Part shown: one piece after another, positions 11,348-21,987 of the stretch
Position numbering within the stretch: position 1 is the stretch's first letter
How the letters are laid out: the number at the start of each line of letters is the position of its first letter
NCBI GenBank assembly: GCA_947095535.1
Contig: OX352772.1
Location: 188,585,179-188,649,178, forward strand
Reading direction: 5' to 3'
Source of the DNA: Poecilobothrus nobilitatus
Lineage: Eukaryota; Arthropoda; Insecta; Diptera; Dolichopodidae
Length of the DNA stretch: 64,000 nt
Made by a program: the position numbers and the translations under genes
The notes under the pieces: generated by a model
What the model was told of the DNA's origin: nothing
The model's database searches: none
Seen by the model: the letters and a program-made list of their open reading frames with translations, nothing else

Positions 11348-11860
11348 AAAAAAATATCGGCGATATTTGTTAGAGCATAGGCAGAAGATACAAAAACACT
11401 ACTTATGTGACAGAGAAAAAACACAAAAATATCGGTACAAGCCTTCAAAAAAAATATCGGAGATATGCTAAAATATCGGATGAAATTTAGCTCGCTGAAG
11501 CTAAATTTTCTATAATTATCTCCGATATTTTTAACACATACGTAAAAAATGTGTATGTACACAAAAAAAATGGGCACACTACAATTATTCTTATGGATAC
11601 ATGACATTTGAATTCATTATTTTTCTCCCTCTTTCCTATTGGTAGTATTAAATAAAGTTTACTCTTTCTAAATATCCGATATCGGATGAAGTTTTCTCCA
11701 TGAAAATTAGCCTTTATGGCATATCTCCGATATTTTCTGAACGCTTGTACAATTTTATTGTTAATTCGTCCGATATTTTTGTGTTTTTTTCTCTGTCACA
11801 CAAGTAATGTTTTTGTATCTTCTGCCTATGCTCTAACAAATATCGCCGATATTTTTCTTC
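11348..11860. mobile_element. MITE with ~85-bp inverted repeats and ATATCGG motifs
   Basis: The left arm at 11352-11435 and the right arm at 11770-11855 are inverted copies, nearly identical (shared TTAGAGCATAGGCAGAAGAT and GTGACAGAGAAAAAA). Each arm has ATATCGG-type words at both ends, starting ATATCGGCGATAT. At least six further ATATCGGA/TCCGATAT words lie in the interior. There is no coding capacity. A second nested inverted repeat (AAAGGCTAATTTTC at 11328 and its complement near 11703) extends the left side. The structure is that of a non-autonomous DNA transposon of unknown superfamily. Confidence 0.8.
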
Positions 11861-11945
11861 TAATTTTTATTTCAAAAAAAACTGTTTTTTAAAAAATGTT
11901 TTTATTATTATTTTGTTTTATTCTTTTTAGTCATGAAGAATAGTA

Positions 11946-12519
11946 TCCAAATAATTTTTGATTTTTTTCTTTTTATTTTTCTGTATTAAAAACAATCAAA
12001 GTAAAACAAAAACAACACAAATAAATAAATAAAAGAATGAAAAATGTGTACATAAATACAACCATAGACAAATGTACGGTTTAGTCGTATACCTAGATAA
12101 CATTTTTATTATACATATTTTGATTACACATTTTATTAACATTATTTTTATTATTACATTTAACAGTGATATCCCAAGTTATTTTTAAAGTTTTATAAAA
12201 TAAGTGTTTACAAAATTCCCCGATTTACTTATCTATATGTTATTGGCGAAATATATGAGCCTTTGTTTTCCTCCTTTCTTGTTTTTTTTCCCCCGAATAT
12301 TATGTTTCTATACAATATATGCTATACATATAGTTTGAAATTTGAATATGAATGATAATATAAAAATGTATTTATAACTACAGTCATGCTACAGTGTTAG
12401 GTTTCTATAGTTTATGGTTATACGTATTTTTTGTTTCATTTTGTTTTTTATGTTTCTATACAATATACGCTACTGCTATACATGTAGTTTGATATGAATA
12501 GTATAGATATATATTTATA
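11946..12519. other. AT-rich stretch with a two-copy repeat
   Basis: No gene seen. A block of about 50 bases (TATGTTTCTATACAATATA onward) at 12301 recurs at about 12449 with small changes, spacing ~148 bp. Confidence 0.6.
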
Positions 12520-13401
12520 TAGGGTTTTCCAATTTGAGTGATATAATTTCTAAGTGACGTTTCGGCCATTTGTAGTATGTCATGATCTGTAATTTTTTTT
12601 TCATTGTATTCAGTAATGTTTACAATTTCATCATGGAGTAATATACGCAAGAACAACTTTTACAAATTATTCAATTTTATTATCAAAATAATCGTTCACC
12701 AATTGCAACTTTTCGTGCGGTAAATAAAACAAAAGTGTTGATTCTGGTGCGAAGAAAATCCACAAATTATTCATGAACAACCATTACATTCACCTAAATT
12801 GACAGTTTGGTGTGGTTTTTGGTCTGGTGGAATCATCGGTCCGTACTTCTTTCGAAATGAAACTGGTAACACAGTTACTGTCAATGGAGAGCGATATAGG
12901 TCAAAGATAACCAACTTTTTATGGCCGAAATTGGAAGAAGTTGATCTTGACCACATCTGGTTCCAACAAGACGGGGCTATGTGCCATACAGCACGTGGAA
13001 CAACCGAATTATTGCGAGAAAAGTTTGAAGATTCGATTATTTCAAGAAATTGTTACATTGAATGGCCTCCAAGAAGTTGTGATTTAACACCATTAGACTA
13101 TTTCTTGTGGGGTTATTTGAAGTCATTGGTCTTTAGCAATAAACCAGACTCTCTTCAAGCTTTAGAAGTCAATATTGAACGTGCTATTCATGACATACGA
13201 GTTGATTTAGTGGAAAAAGTGCTCGAAAATTCATCGAATTCGTTCCTGCAAAAGAAATCGTGGAGGCCATTTGAAAGACGTTTTATTCAGAACCTAATTG
13301 TATCGATTGTACTTCACATTAAATAAAACACATTTGAATTTCCTTAACAATTAGTGTGTTTTTTTTTAAAAGAAATCATATCCCTCAATTTGAAAACCCT
13401 T
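12520..13401 (+). mobile_element. rosa-type mariner, internally deleted
   Basis: Inverted repeats TAGGGTTTTCCAATTTGAG (left) and AAGGGTTTTCAAATTGAGGG (right, reverse-complemented) are flanked by TA at 12518-12519 and 13402-13403. The length of 882 bp is about 400 short of a full rosa-like element. It is a different family from the copy at 9794, since both termini and protein diverge. Confidence 0.9.
12633..13326 (+). pseudogene. DD41D mariner transposase lacking its DNA-binding half
   Basis: The start region gives ME, an immediate TAG, then about 30 residues of the N-terminal helix (QEQLLQIIQFYYQNN). It jumps near 12745 to the middle of the catalytic domain (EENP). This removes most of the helix-turn-helix region and the first catalytic Asp. 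From 12799 to the TAA at 13326 the frame is open: WFQQDGAMCH and CDLTPLDYFLWGY carry the second and third Asp, again 41 residues apart. The C-terminus RPFERRFIQN is complete. The protein could not transpose but the termini could be mobilised by an intact relative. Confidence 0.9.
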
Positions 13402-14880
13402 TATGTATGCTAGTAATGTTAAGTATTTATCTACATACATATTTTTTGTTTTGTTATGTTTCTTTTTTGTTTTTTTCTGTTTTGTGTAGAATGAATGTGA
13501 ATATAATATGTAATTATTAGGTATATGATGTACATTGAAAATTGTATGAGGTTTTTTGAGTTACAGACAAATTGTGTATGAAAATACATTTTGTAAAAAT
13601 AAAAGTTAAAAAAGTGTGCATTGTATATAAAAATTTGCTATTATTGGAATGAGTATTCGTAATTTTTATTATATTCTTATAATTATTCTTATTTTATTCT
13701 TATAAAAATTCGTCGCTTGTAATATAACATGAAAAATGATTTGTATTTTTATTTTAAAAATTGAATTGAATTGTAAACCAGTAAAAAAGAAGTAGGTATG
13801 TACATTATGTATGTATGTATGTACCTATGTATTTCTGAAATTTTTTTAAGAATAAAATTTAAGGATAGATTCTCAAAATTTATAATAAATGAACAAAATA
13901 ATTTTTATGCAATTGACAAAATTATTTGTTGAAATTTGCATCAAAATTAATATTTTGATACATACATATGTATAACATCACAAATTCAATAATATTCCAC
14001 TTTTTTTCATTCAAATCAAATATTTTTTTTCTTAAAAATTTGTTAATAATTAGAAATCTATAATTGCTGAAAATAGAAGTATAATAACCGTCCAATAAGA
14101 ATTATATTTATATATTAATTAAAATATGTGACAAAGTTCAAAGCATACTAGAAAATATTTCGCCAGTCCTTAGATTTTATTTTTAATAAAATTTCAAATT
14201 TACTTGTTTTATTTGTTTATGATAACATTGAATCTGTAAATCATAAAAATTCGAAAGATTAAAAGAAAATATTCACACATACATATATACTTTTATTTAA
14301 ATTCAATTTTTTCCAGTGATTTCAAATAACTCTTAACCTTTTCAATGTTTTAATAACTCTAAAAAAAACCAATTTTATTAATAACTCTAAAAAAACCAAA
14401 AAATTATCTCTCCTGCACATTAAAAGTTATAAAAATTATTTGTTAACAAATAACCAAAATAAGTGAGAGAAAAATTTATTGGTTGACAAATAAACAAAAA
14501 AAATAAAAGTAAAAGTTATTGGTTAACATCAATTATTGGAATTTTTAATAAAAATCATTCTCTAACCAAAATAAAATTGAAAATGAGAAAAACGTTATGG
14601 TTTTTGATGTTGCTACTTTTTTTTTTTTTTTTGTAAGAAAAATTGTTATGTACTGCCCAAATAAGGAACTACATGTTATTTTAAATATTATTAGTTGGTG
14701 CGTAAATTAAAGTTAAATGCAATAAAATTGAATCGAAAAAAATTGTTAAATTTGGAATTAAAGCAGAATTTAGAAATTTTTAAAAATAATTAAAATAAAT
14801 TTTCTGAAAAAAGGGGTAAGTATATATCTATCTATCTATAATCTAGAATATCTATAAAAATAATTAATATATATAAAAAA
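13402..14880. other. AT-rich non-coding stretch
   Basis: No gene or RNA seen. It includes a short (GTAT)n run at about 13796-13822 and a short TCTA repeat at about 14826-14840. Confidence 0.7.
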
Positions 14881-15064
14881 GGGGGCCTAGTGGGTAAGAG
14901 CGTATAAATACGCTGAAAACACCGAGGGAGTGTGGGTTCGAATCCCACACACGTCGTAAGAGTTATTCCCCCTTACGACATTTACAGTCACGCCTGAACA
15001 GGAAAGACTGCGTAATTTCCTGTCCACATTTATGTGGGAGAGAAATGCATTTAAAAAAAAAATA
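14881..15064 (+). mobile_element. tRNA-derived SINE with A-tail
   Basis: The head resembles a tRNA: a box-A-like GGGTAAGAGCG (about 14892-14902) and a perfect box B GGTTCGAATCC (14935-14945) inside a 7-bp T-stem GTGTGGG/CCCACAC. These form an internal RNA polymerase III promoter. A tRNA-unrelated body with complementary words (AGGAAA and TTTCCT) follows, then an A10 tail at about 15053-15063. The anticodon arm does not fold like a functional tRNA, so this is a SINE rather than a tRNA gene. Flanking AATATATA-like words may be target duplications but the context is too AT-rich to be sure. Confidence 0.75.
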
Positions 15065-15330
15065 TATGTAAAGAAACAGAAAAGAAAATGTTTGTCTGTC
15101 TGTCTGTCTGTCTCTCTGTTATTTATAGACTCGAAAACTACTCGACCGATTTCGATGAAATTTTCACTATGATCTACTGAAGGCAAGGTTATAAGCATGA
15201 CAGTTTTCTAAAATTCTGACTGACGGACAGCTGCCAGACAACTTTCAGATCCCATTAGGATAATTTCAAAAGCCAAAAGAGCTACAGACGTGAAAATTAT
15301 GACTCAGGTACTCGCTTAAAATATAATGGT
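15065..15330 (+). repeat. Helitron-like 5' segment with (TCTG)n
   Basis: A (TGTC)n tract at 15091-15112 is followed by ACTCGACCGATTTCGATGAA, a phrase common near the start of insect Helitron-type non-autonomous elements. The SINE sits just upstream and may have landed in it. No clear 3' end was found. Confidence 0.45.
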
Positions 15331-15872
15331 CAGTTTTCAACCAAAATAATATCTCTTAATAGTAATGTTTAAGAAATAAGAGATAATATAATGAAATAGT
15401 TATCTCGATAAAAGGTCAACCAATAACCAAAAAAAAAATATTTAAAAAGTTATTAGTTAAGAAAAAAACAAATTTGAGAAACGATAACTCTGGGTTACGG
15501 TCTCTTTTTTTTCTCTACATTTAAACTCAAGTAAAACAAACAACACAAAAAAAAATGAATATTGAACAAAGAAAAAAAAAACAAAAGTTCGGTAGTTTTT
15601 GTTTGCTACATTACAGAATTACTTACAGACATTTTAAAGTAAAATAATAAAATTATGTATTCCGAATGAGAATTTGCCTAAAAAGCATAATATTAACAAA
15701 ATATATAGTATTGCTAAATACTAATTGCAATCGTATTAATTTATAATATAACATTATACAATCATATTACAAAATCGTATTATAACATCATCCACTAATA
15801 TACTTACATGGTATGTAAACAAAAATCTATTACTGTTTTTAAAGTAAATATCTACGAGTAGATACATACATA
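15331..15872. other. AT-rich non-coding stretch
   Basis: Nothing recognisable; A-runs and T-runs only. Confidence 0.6.
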
Positions 15873-18241
15873 TCTAATATATAAGGAAGAAATTCTGTTT
15901 GTTTGTTTGTTTGGCACGGATTCACGTAAAAACCACCAGTCCGATTGCAACCAAATTTTGCAGGAACATTTCTACGACCCCGGAAGGAGTTATAGGCTAT
16001 ATCGCGTTTCGGTTCATTAACCCATTGTGGCCCGAGAGCGTTTTGGGTTTTTCGTTGTTCTGCCTAAACAGTTTGACCGATTGAGTTGAAAATTTGCACA
16101 AATGTTCTTCTCACCTTTAGGGGTGTACCCAAGAAATTGGGTTGCCATATGTAGTTGCCAATTGTGTATGGTGGTTTTATGGTCTGAAAAATACCCTGAG
16201 ACAAATAAAGTTCCGGTAACCCGTTTGGGCACAAGAGCCGAACGAAGTTCATTAAATTTTATTGCTGTCCTGCTTAAACGGTTTCAAAAGCTCACTACGT
16301 TAATTTAGTTATGGTCCATTAACCCGTTTCGGCACCAGGGCTCAGTGAAATTTCTTAATTTACCTTAATGTCGCGCTTAAACGGTTTGACCAATTGAGTT
16401 GTAAATTTACAAAAGTGTGGTTCTTCACCTCAGAAGCTCACTCAGTTGACTTGGTTACGATCCGTTACGACTCGTTTCGGCACCAGAGTCCAATGAAGTA
16501 TTTTAATTTTTTTATTGTCGCGCTTAAACGTTTTGACCAATTGAGTTGAAAAATTGCAAAATTGTTACTCTTTAGCACAGAAGCTTACTGAGTTGAATTC
16601 GTTACAATACATTAACCCGTTTCGGCACCAGGGCTCAATGATATTTTTAATTTCTTTGTTGTCGCGATTAAAAAGTTTGACCAATTGAGTTGAAAAATTC
16701 CAAGAGTGTAGCTCTTCATCCCAGACCAACTGAGTTGAAAATTCACAAAAGCTCTAGCTCTTCACCATAGAAGCTTACTGAGTTGATTTGGTTACGATAC
16801 ATTAACCCATTTCAGCGTCAAGCCTCAATGAAGTTTTTCATTTTTTTGTTGTCGTGCTTAAACTGTTTGACCAATTGAACATTGGCACAATTATGTAAGA
16901 CAGAAGCTCACAGACACTTTAAGACAGAAGCTCATTTAATTAATTCTGCGGTGATATATTAACACATTTCAGCACGATAGACTTTCAAAAGAAAATTTGG
17001 TTTCTAATTTTTGTCTAATTTGGCAGGATGAATTTACGATTCTAAATAAAGCCTGTGACAAATTTTTGTTAACGTTCGTTGGCCTATTTCCGCACGAATA
17101 CCTTTTAAAAATATTCTGCGCAATTTTTGGTATTGTTATTATTATTAAAAAGATATTTCCAACACTGTTTACTTTTATCTACACTGTTTTTAATATTCCA
17201 TAAAAACCTTTCAATGCAAATTTCTAATATATAAAAGTAATTAAAATAACCTTATTAAGTATCTTAAGAATACTGTGTTTAAGTCTTAACAACATAACAT
17301 TTTTGGCCGTTAAAAAACAGAAAAAATCTCTTACATACGACAGTCATCATGTCAGCATTCAGAAATGCATGTGGTCTAGCTTTATAAGATGCATGTGTAT
17401 AACATATTTCCCATAAAATATCATTGAAATATGTACATATAGTATGTATAAAGTGCGTATATTTAAAAATACTATATATCACATTTCTGTACAGTATTTA
17501 ATCAAAAATGAGTACATACATATTTAAAGAACAGAAAACTTTACATTCTAATCCATATACAATTTTTACACATATTTTTAGCCAATTAATTTGAAAACAT
17601 AATTAGAAAAAGTAAACTTAAAAAAATTCTGATAGATTTATAAAGGTAAAAAACAATCATGTATTTTTTATATTAAAAATATGTTAAACAGAACCTGAGA
17701 TGTATGCATTTAAAAAGAAGTTTTTCAAAATTTGAAGAGCTGTCGGTGCTGTAGGATCTCCAGCTGTGAGGGTACATAAAAAAGTTGTTCTTCAACATTA
17801 CTCTTTTAAGAGACCTATCATAGTTAATATTTCATTGCTCCTTATTAAACAGTATATAAGTTTTGTAAACAGACGGATTGACAGAGCGAACCTAATAGCA
17901 AATTTTTCAAAATGTGCTTAAAAGGGTAATTCACAAAAACTCACTTCATGTTTTACGAAAAACAATGTATTACATTATGGTCTTTTATAATTGAAATGCG
18001 ATTTTATGTTTCGATATTAACGAATATATTGTGAAAACTCATTTCGCCGTAATTGCGTACTCAATAGATTATCGATTCCTTTAAAGATTTTTTGTAATAA
18101 AAATAGAATATTAACTACCAGCATCTGTACATACATGCATAGTAATAAGTTAACTATAAATTAAATTAACGTAGAAACAAAAGTTAATAATTTTTCATAA
18201 AACCAATAAAATACTCCGGGCAACGCCGGGTACTCTGCTAG
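15873..18241 (+). mobile_element. Helitron-like non-autonomous element
   Basis: The 5' end reads A then TCTAATATATAAGGAAG followed by (TTTG)n and a phrase of the form 'ccgattgcaaccaaatttt', as in insect Helitrons. The 3' end has a GC hairpin CCGGGC-AAC-GCCGGG (one mismatch, 18216-18230), then CTAG at 18238-18241 followed by T. 5'-TC, a 3' hairpin, a CTRR end and insertion between A and T are the Helitron hallmarks. No Rep/helicase is encoded, so it is non-autonomous. The interior carries a minisatellite. Confidence 0.75.
16063..16900 (+). repeat. Minisatellite inside the Helitron, ~147-bp monomers
   Basis: The phrase TTTGACCAATTGAGTTG recurs near 16069 (variant), 16389, 16536 and 16679, with a diverged copy near 16866; the spacing is about 145-150 where regular. 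Between copies are CAGAAGCTCACTGAGTTGA-like and ATTAACCCGTTTCGGCAC-like phrases. About five to six diverged monomers. Confidence 0.8.
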
Positions 18242-18439
18242 TATACTATAATGCAACAAATAAAAATTTAAAAATGATTGCCGTTTCTTTGTTTGCTATT
18301 TCATGAAAAAGAAAAATATATAAATTAAATGTATAAAATTGTATATTATATACCTTTAGTTTTAGTCTATACTCTATAGCTAATTAAAAGGCAACAACCA
18401 AACAAACACATGCCAAGGCATATTTTATATTTTTATTTT

Positions 18440-18680
18440 AGACTGTAATAATTCTGTTAAAAAATCTGTAATATCTTTATTTGAAAATTTTATTTTGCTA
18501 ATTTAGTTAACTTCTCTACTGTGTTTTGGTATTATTATTTTAGAATCAATTATTGTCACCGGAATCTAAACTGTGTCCAAAATTTAAGTCTCTAGCTCAA
18601 CGGGAAGTGTGTCTAAAATAGCTTGCAAGATTCCACAATTCCTTTAATGACGAGTAAATTTAATAAAAGCTGTTAATAAT
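18440..18680 (+). repeat. Interspersed repeat R2, copy 1
   Basis: Matches 35080-35310 over about 240 bp; the best-conserved phrase is TCTCTAGCTCAACGGGAAGT followed by GTGT, TAAAAT and AGATT blocks. Non-coding and unclassified. In this copy it directly abuts a Polinton-like terminal fragment. Confidence 0.7.
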
Positions 18681-18880
18681 AAAAAGACTAAAATGCTTCT
18701 GAAAATAGGCAAAAATTCTGAAATTATAATTATGAAAATAAAATCAGATCAGTCATATAAATTGTATTATTATCGCGGTAAAAACTAATTATTACAATAA
18801 AATTACATAATACTTATGTAATATGTTCAATATAAATGAAGTTATGACCCTAAGCGTATGTTCTAATATTATCTATAAAA
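18681..18880 (+). repeat. Polinton-like outer terminal fragment
   Basis: AGACTAAAATGCTTCTGAAA through AAGCGTATGTTCTAATATTA matches the outer end of the fold-back right arm (31691-31895). It is only about 200 bp and ends next to a LINE fragment, so it is a broken end. Confidence 0.8.
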
Positions 18881-18904
18881 TGGATAATATTTATCTATAA
18901 AATG

Positions 18905-19620
18905 GACATTAGGACGAAAATGGAGTATAAGGCACGTATTTGGGCTGGAGCTCCCTAAACTGCGCTGGGTTATCTCGACAAAGTGCAAAACAAAGCTATT
19001 CGCCTTATAGGCAACCCCAGTGTTACTTCAATGCTCACTCCATTTTACCATCGCCGCACTGTCGGATCATTGACCCGTTTTTATAGATATCTTGTAGGGG
19101 TGAACACCGGTTCCAAAGAAATAAAACAATTGATTCCTCCACTCAAAATTTTCCAATGTGAAACGAGGAATGCAACAGATGGCCACCCATACAATATCGA
19201 ACATTCAAGATGGCGCAACATAGCATTCGGAAATTCGTTTATTATGCGCACGTCGCGTTTATGGAACCTTATGCCTGCACATGTCTTCCCAAAAGTTGGT
19301 AATTCATTTGTGTACGATATAAAGAAATTTAAGAAGAACATTAACATCCTTCTTCAAAATAACTACCAAAATTTTTCCCTTCATCCTCCATAACTCCAAT
19401 TATTCTAAATCCAATTTCCCAAGAAATCCTTCCCTCATCCTTTTCCCCAAAACCATGCTGTGTATTATATTATTATGTATTAAAGGAACCATCCTAAAGT
19501 TTGATTTTAATGGGGGTGGTTTTGGTTGGTTAGAGTCCAACAATAATCAGAGAGACCTCGTGCAGTTCCTTTGATTGACTTTCGATTTTTTCTACCGTCC
19601 CTCGTAAAAAAAATATATAT
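18905..19620 (+). mobile_element. 5'-truncated LINE, 3' end with A-rich tail
   Basis: Only the last part of a non-LTR element remains, followed by a 3' untranslated region ending CCCTCGTAAAAAAAA at about 19599-19613. That end resembles the LINE tail at 28195-28228 (CCCTCGCAAAAAAA), so both belong to related families. Confidence 0.75.
18983..19393 (+). pseudogene. LINE ORF2 C-terminal domain
   Basis: About 136 residues: VQNKAIRLIG-like start (here with an ATG), HRRTVGSLTRFYRYL, RTSRLWNLMPAHVFP and FKKNINILLQ. This is the conserved region after the reverse transcriptase in Jockey/CR1-like LINEs, where it follows the thumb and probably contacts RNA. Upstream, residues WAGAP and GYLDK are in the same frame but split by a TAA. 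No polymerase motif is left, so it is a 5'-truncated copy. Confidence 0.78.
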
Positions 19621-19875
19621 ATATTTATTAATTTTTTTTTTCTATCTTTAATGGTGTAAAAGTTTTGTAAACAGACAAACCGACAGAGGGATGGACGGAC
19701 AGAGTGAAACTAATAAGCACATTTTTTCAAAAATTTTTGGGAAATGTGCTAAAAAGGTTTTTAATAGAAATGGCAAACTCTTTTTTATCTGAATTTATTA
19801 GATTAGCATTAGGTTCAAAAATGTATTTGACTAAACCTTGTAATAATAAATCTATTAAAAAAACGAGGAAGAATA

Positions 19876-21428
19876 TAGTTGCCTTTGTCAACTCTTAGAT
19901 ACCCGTACGAACCGTTAGTATGTTAACAGCCTGTCACTCTGCTCACAATATTATTTTTTTAATATTTTATTATTTTAAAATAATTTGGGTGAATTTTATA
20001 ATTTCTAGAACTATGGGTTGTACATATATTCAAACTATATGTTTATATGTACATTCTTCGAAAGCAGATTCTAACCTTTCACATAACGATTATCAATCCA
20101 AAACTTTTTCAAATATTCTATAGTACCATTTAATACTAAGCGGTAAATGTATATTAAATTTACTTAGTACAAAATAATAAATATAATTTTAAATATTATA
20201 TTATATTATATTTAAATATTCCATTGACAGAATAATTTCTTATAAGTACAATAAAATACATATATGTATGCAAATACGGCGCTATATAATATACATCTAT
20301 ACTCTTATCATTCATTCACTAGTGACATATACGATATGTAAATAAACATGATATTATATACGTATGTATATATATTAATATCATATAAATAAAAATTCTT
20401 CAAGCAAACGTTATGTTGTTTATTTATTTGCATTTTTATGTACTACGCATTATATCCTCAACAATTTCAAATTATCGAGTAAAACAAAATGGAAAAAATT
20501 TGTTGAACAAATTTGTTAGAAAATTTGAAAAAATCAAGTAACACTTTCGTCAATTATAAAGTAACCCTATATTATTAAAAAAAGTTGTTAACAGAAATAA
20601 GAGTATGATGTCGAAGCTTTAATTTTTGTGTATTACTTCAAAAAAATTTTAACAGGTGTTCAAGTTACAGGTGTTTAAAAATAGGAAATTTTCAGTTTTT
20701 GACTCCTTACAGCTCCTAAACGGGGGGTGATACAAAAAAAATTTCTGAAATGACTCATACTTATTTTCAAAGATCTAACTTCTGTCGAAATTTCAAGTTT
20801 CCAGCTTAACCCGTTCAGAAGATAGAAGGGTTAAAGGATTTTGCAAAATTTTAGTTTCGCATAACGGTAAATTAAGACACCGTATGCCACAAATATATAT
20901 TTATTGTATATACACTTTTAAAGCTAATGAAGGTATTAATCGTTTGGCGTTTTCAAAATGAAGATATACTTTATACAACTTGTGCTATAACAATTTAAAT
21001 ATAGAGCTTTTTTGAACCTTTAGGGAGCTGGTGGGGCTCCAAAAAAAGGTTATTAAATATAAAATTAATATTTTTGTGAGATCTATCAGTAGTTAAAATT
21101 TCATAGCTCTATTGCAAAAAAAATGTGGGGATCTAAAAGTTAGGTGTTCGAGAGCTACGCTAAGGCTTGGTCCAAAGTCAACCAAAAAAAATAGGGAACC
21201 TACAAATTACTCCCAAAATATTTTGTGTAAATTTCAAGATTCTAGCTTTCTTAGTTTTTGAGTTAGCGTGCTGACGGACGGACGGACGGACGGACATGGC
21301 TCAAAAGTCTTAGAATTTTTTTCTGATCCGATCCATACCTTTGAAGGTATATCTAGCTCGCTTATTTCGAGGTGTTACAAACGGAGGAGTAATTTTATTA
21401 TACCCGATCCTATCGTACGGGTATAATA
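19876..21428 (-). mobile_element. DINE/Helentron-like element, minus orientation
   Basis: On the minus strand the element starts TATACCCGTACGA (21416-21428 region) and its inverted counterpart ATACCCGTACGA lies at 19898-19909. Just outside it is the hairpin AGTTG-cctttgt-CAACT (19876-19892). A (GGAC)n tract at about 21272-21293 follows the 5' block. Short subterminal inverted repeats, a 3' hairpin and a GTCY-type microsatellite are the layout of DINE-1 and other Helentron-associated elements. No coding sequence. Confidence 0.65.
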
Positions 21429-21987
21429 AAGATCTTATGTATTGTAAATGATTTAAGTGTTGATTATTATAGAAATTCATTCTAAGGAATATGGTTATAT
21501 ACAGGGATATATATGAATGTTTTTAGATCTAAATTGCATGCTATATTTATATTCATGCTTTATTTATACGCAAATTTTGAATAAAATAGATTTAAGCTCA
21601 AACGATGCTAAACACTCGACCTGTTTGGCACTCGAAGAGAAAGGTCGTCTTTATAGAGTTTTTAATAAAATTTAATTTTTTTTTTATTTTGCGTATATTT
21701 CATATATCATATATATCATAATTTTGATTTGTTTTTGTGTGTATTATGATCTAGGATCTGGAACCATAAATAAGATAAGTGCACTTTTTTCGCTCCTATT
21801 ATTTTTTTTGCCATTTCTGTAATGGCCGTCGTTTATCCAATACAACAATTATTTGTTGAATATTGTTTTTCTTTTTCGTTAATGGTTCCTTTCAAATTAA
21901 ATAAGAATACAAATTTATTTCTTGTATTTTTAGTTTATTATTTTATTTTTCAACAATTTTAAATTTTTTAGTAAATTATTGATATAG
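21429..21987. other. AT-rich non-coding stretch
   Basis: No gene or repeat recognised. Confidence 0.6.

Noticed and set aside
14881..14955. Functional tRNA gene
   Set aside because: Box A and B are present but the acceptor and anticodon arms do not pair properly and an unrelated body with A-tail follows, which fits a SINE.
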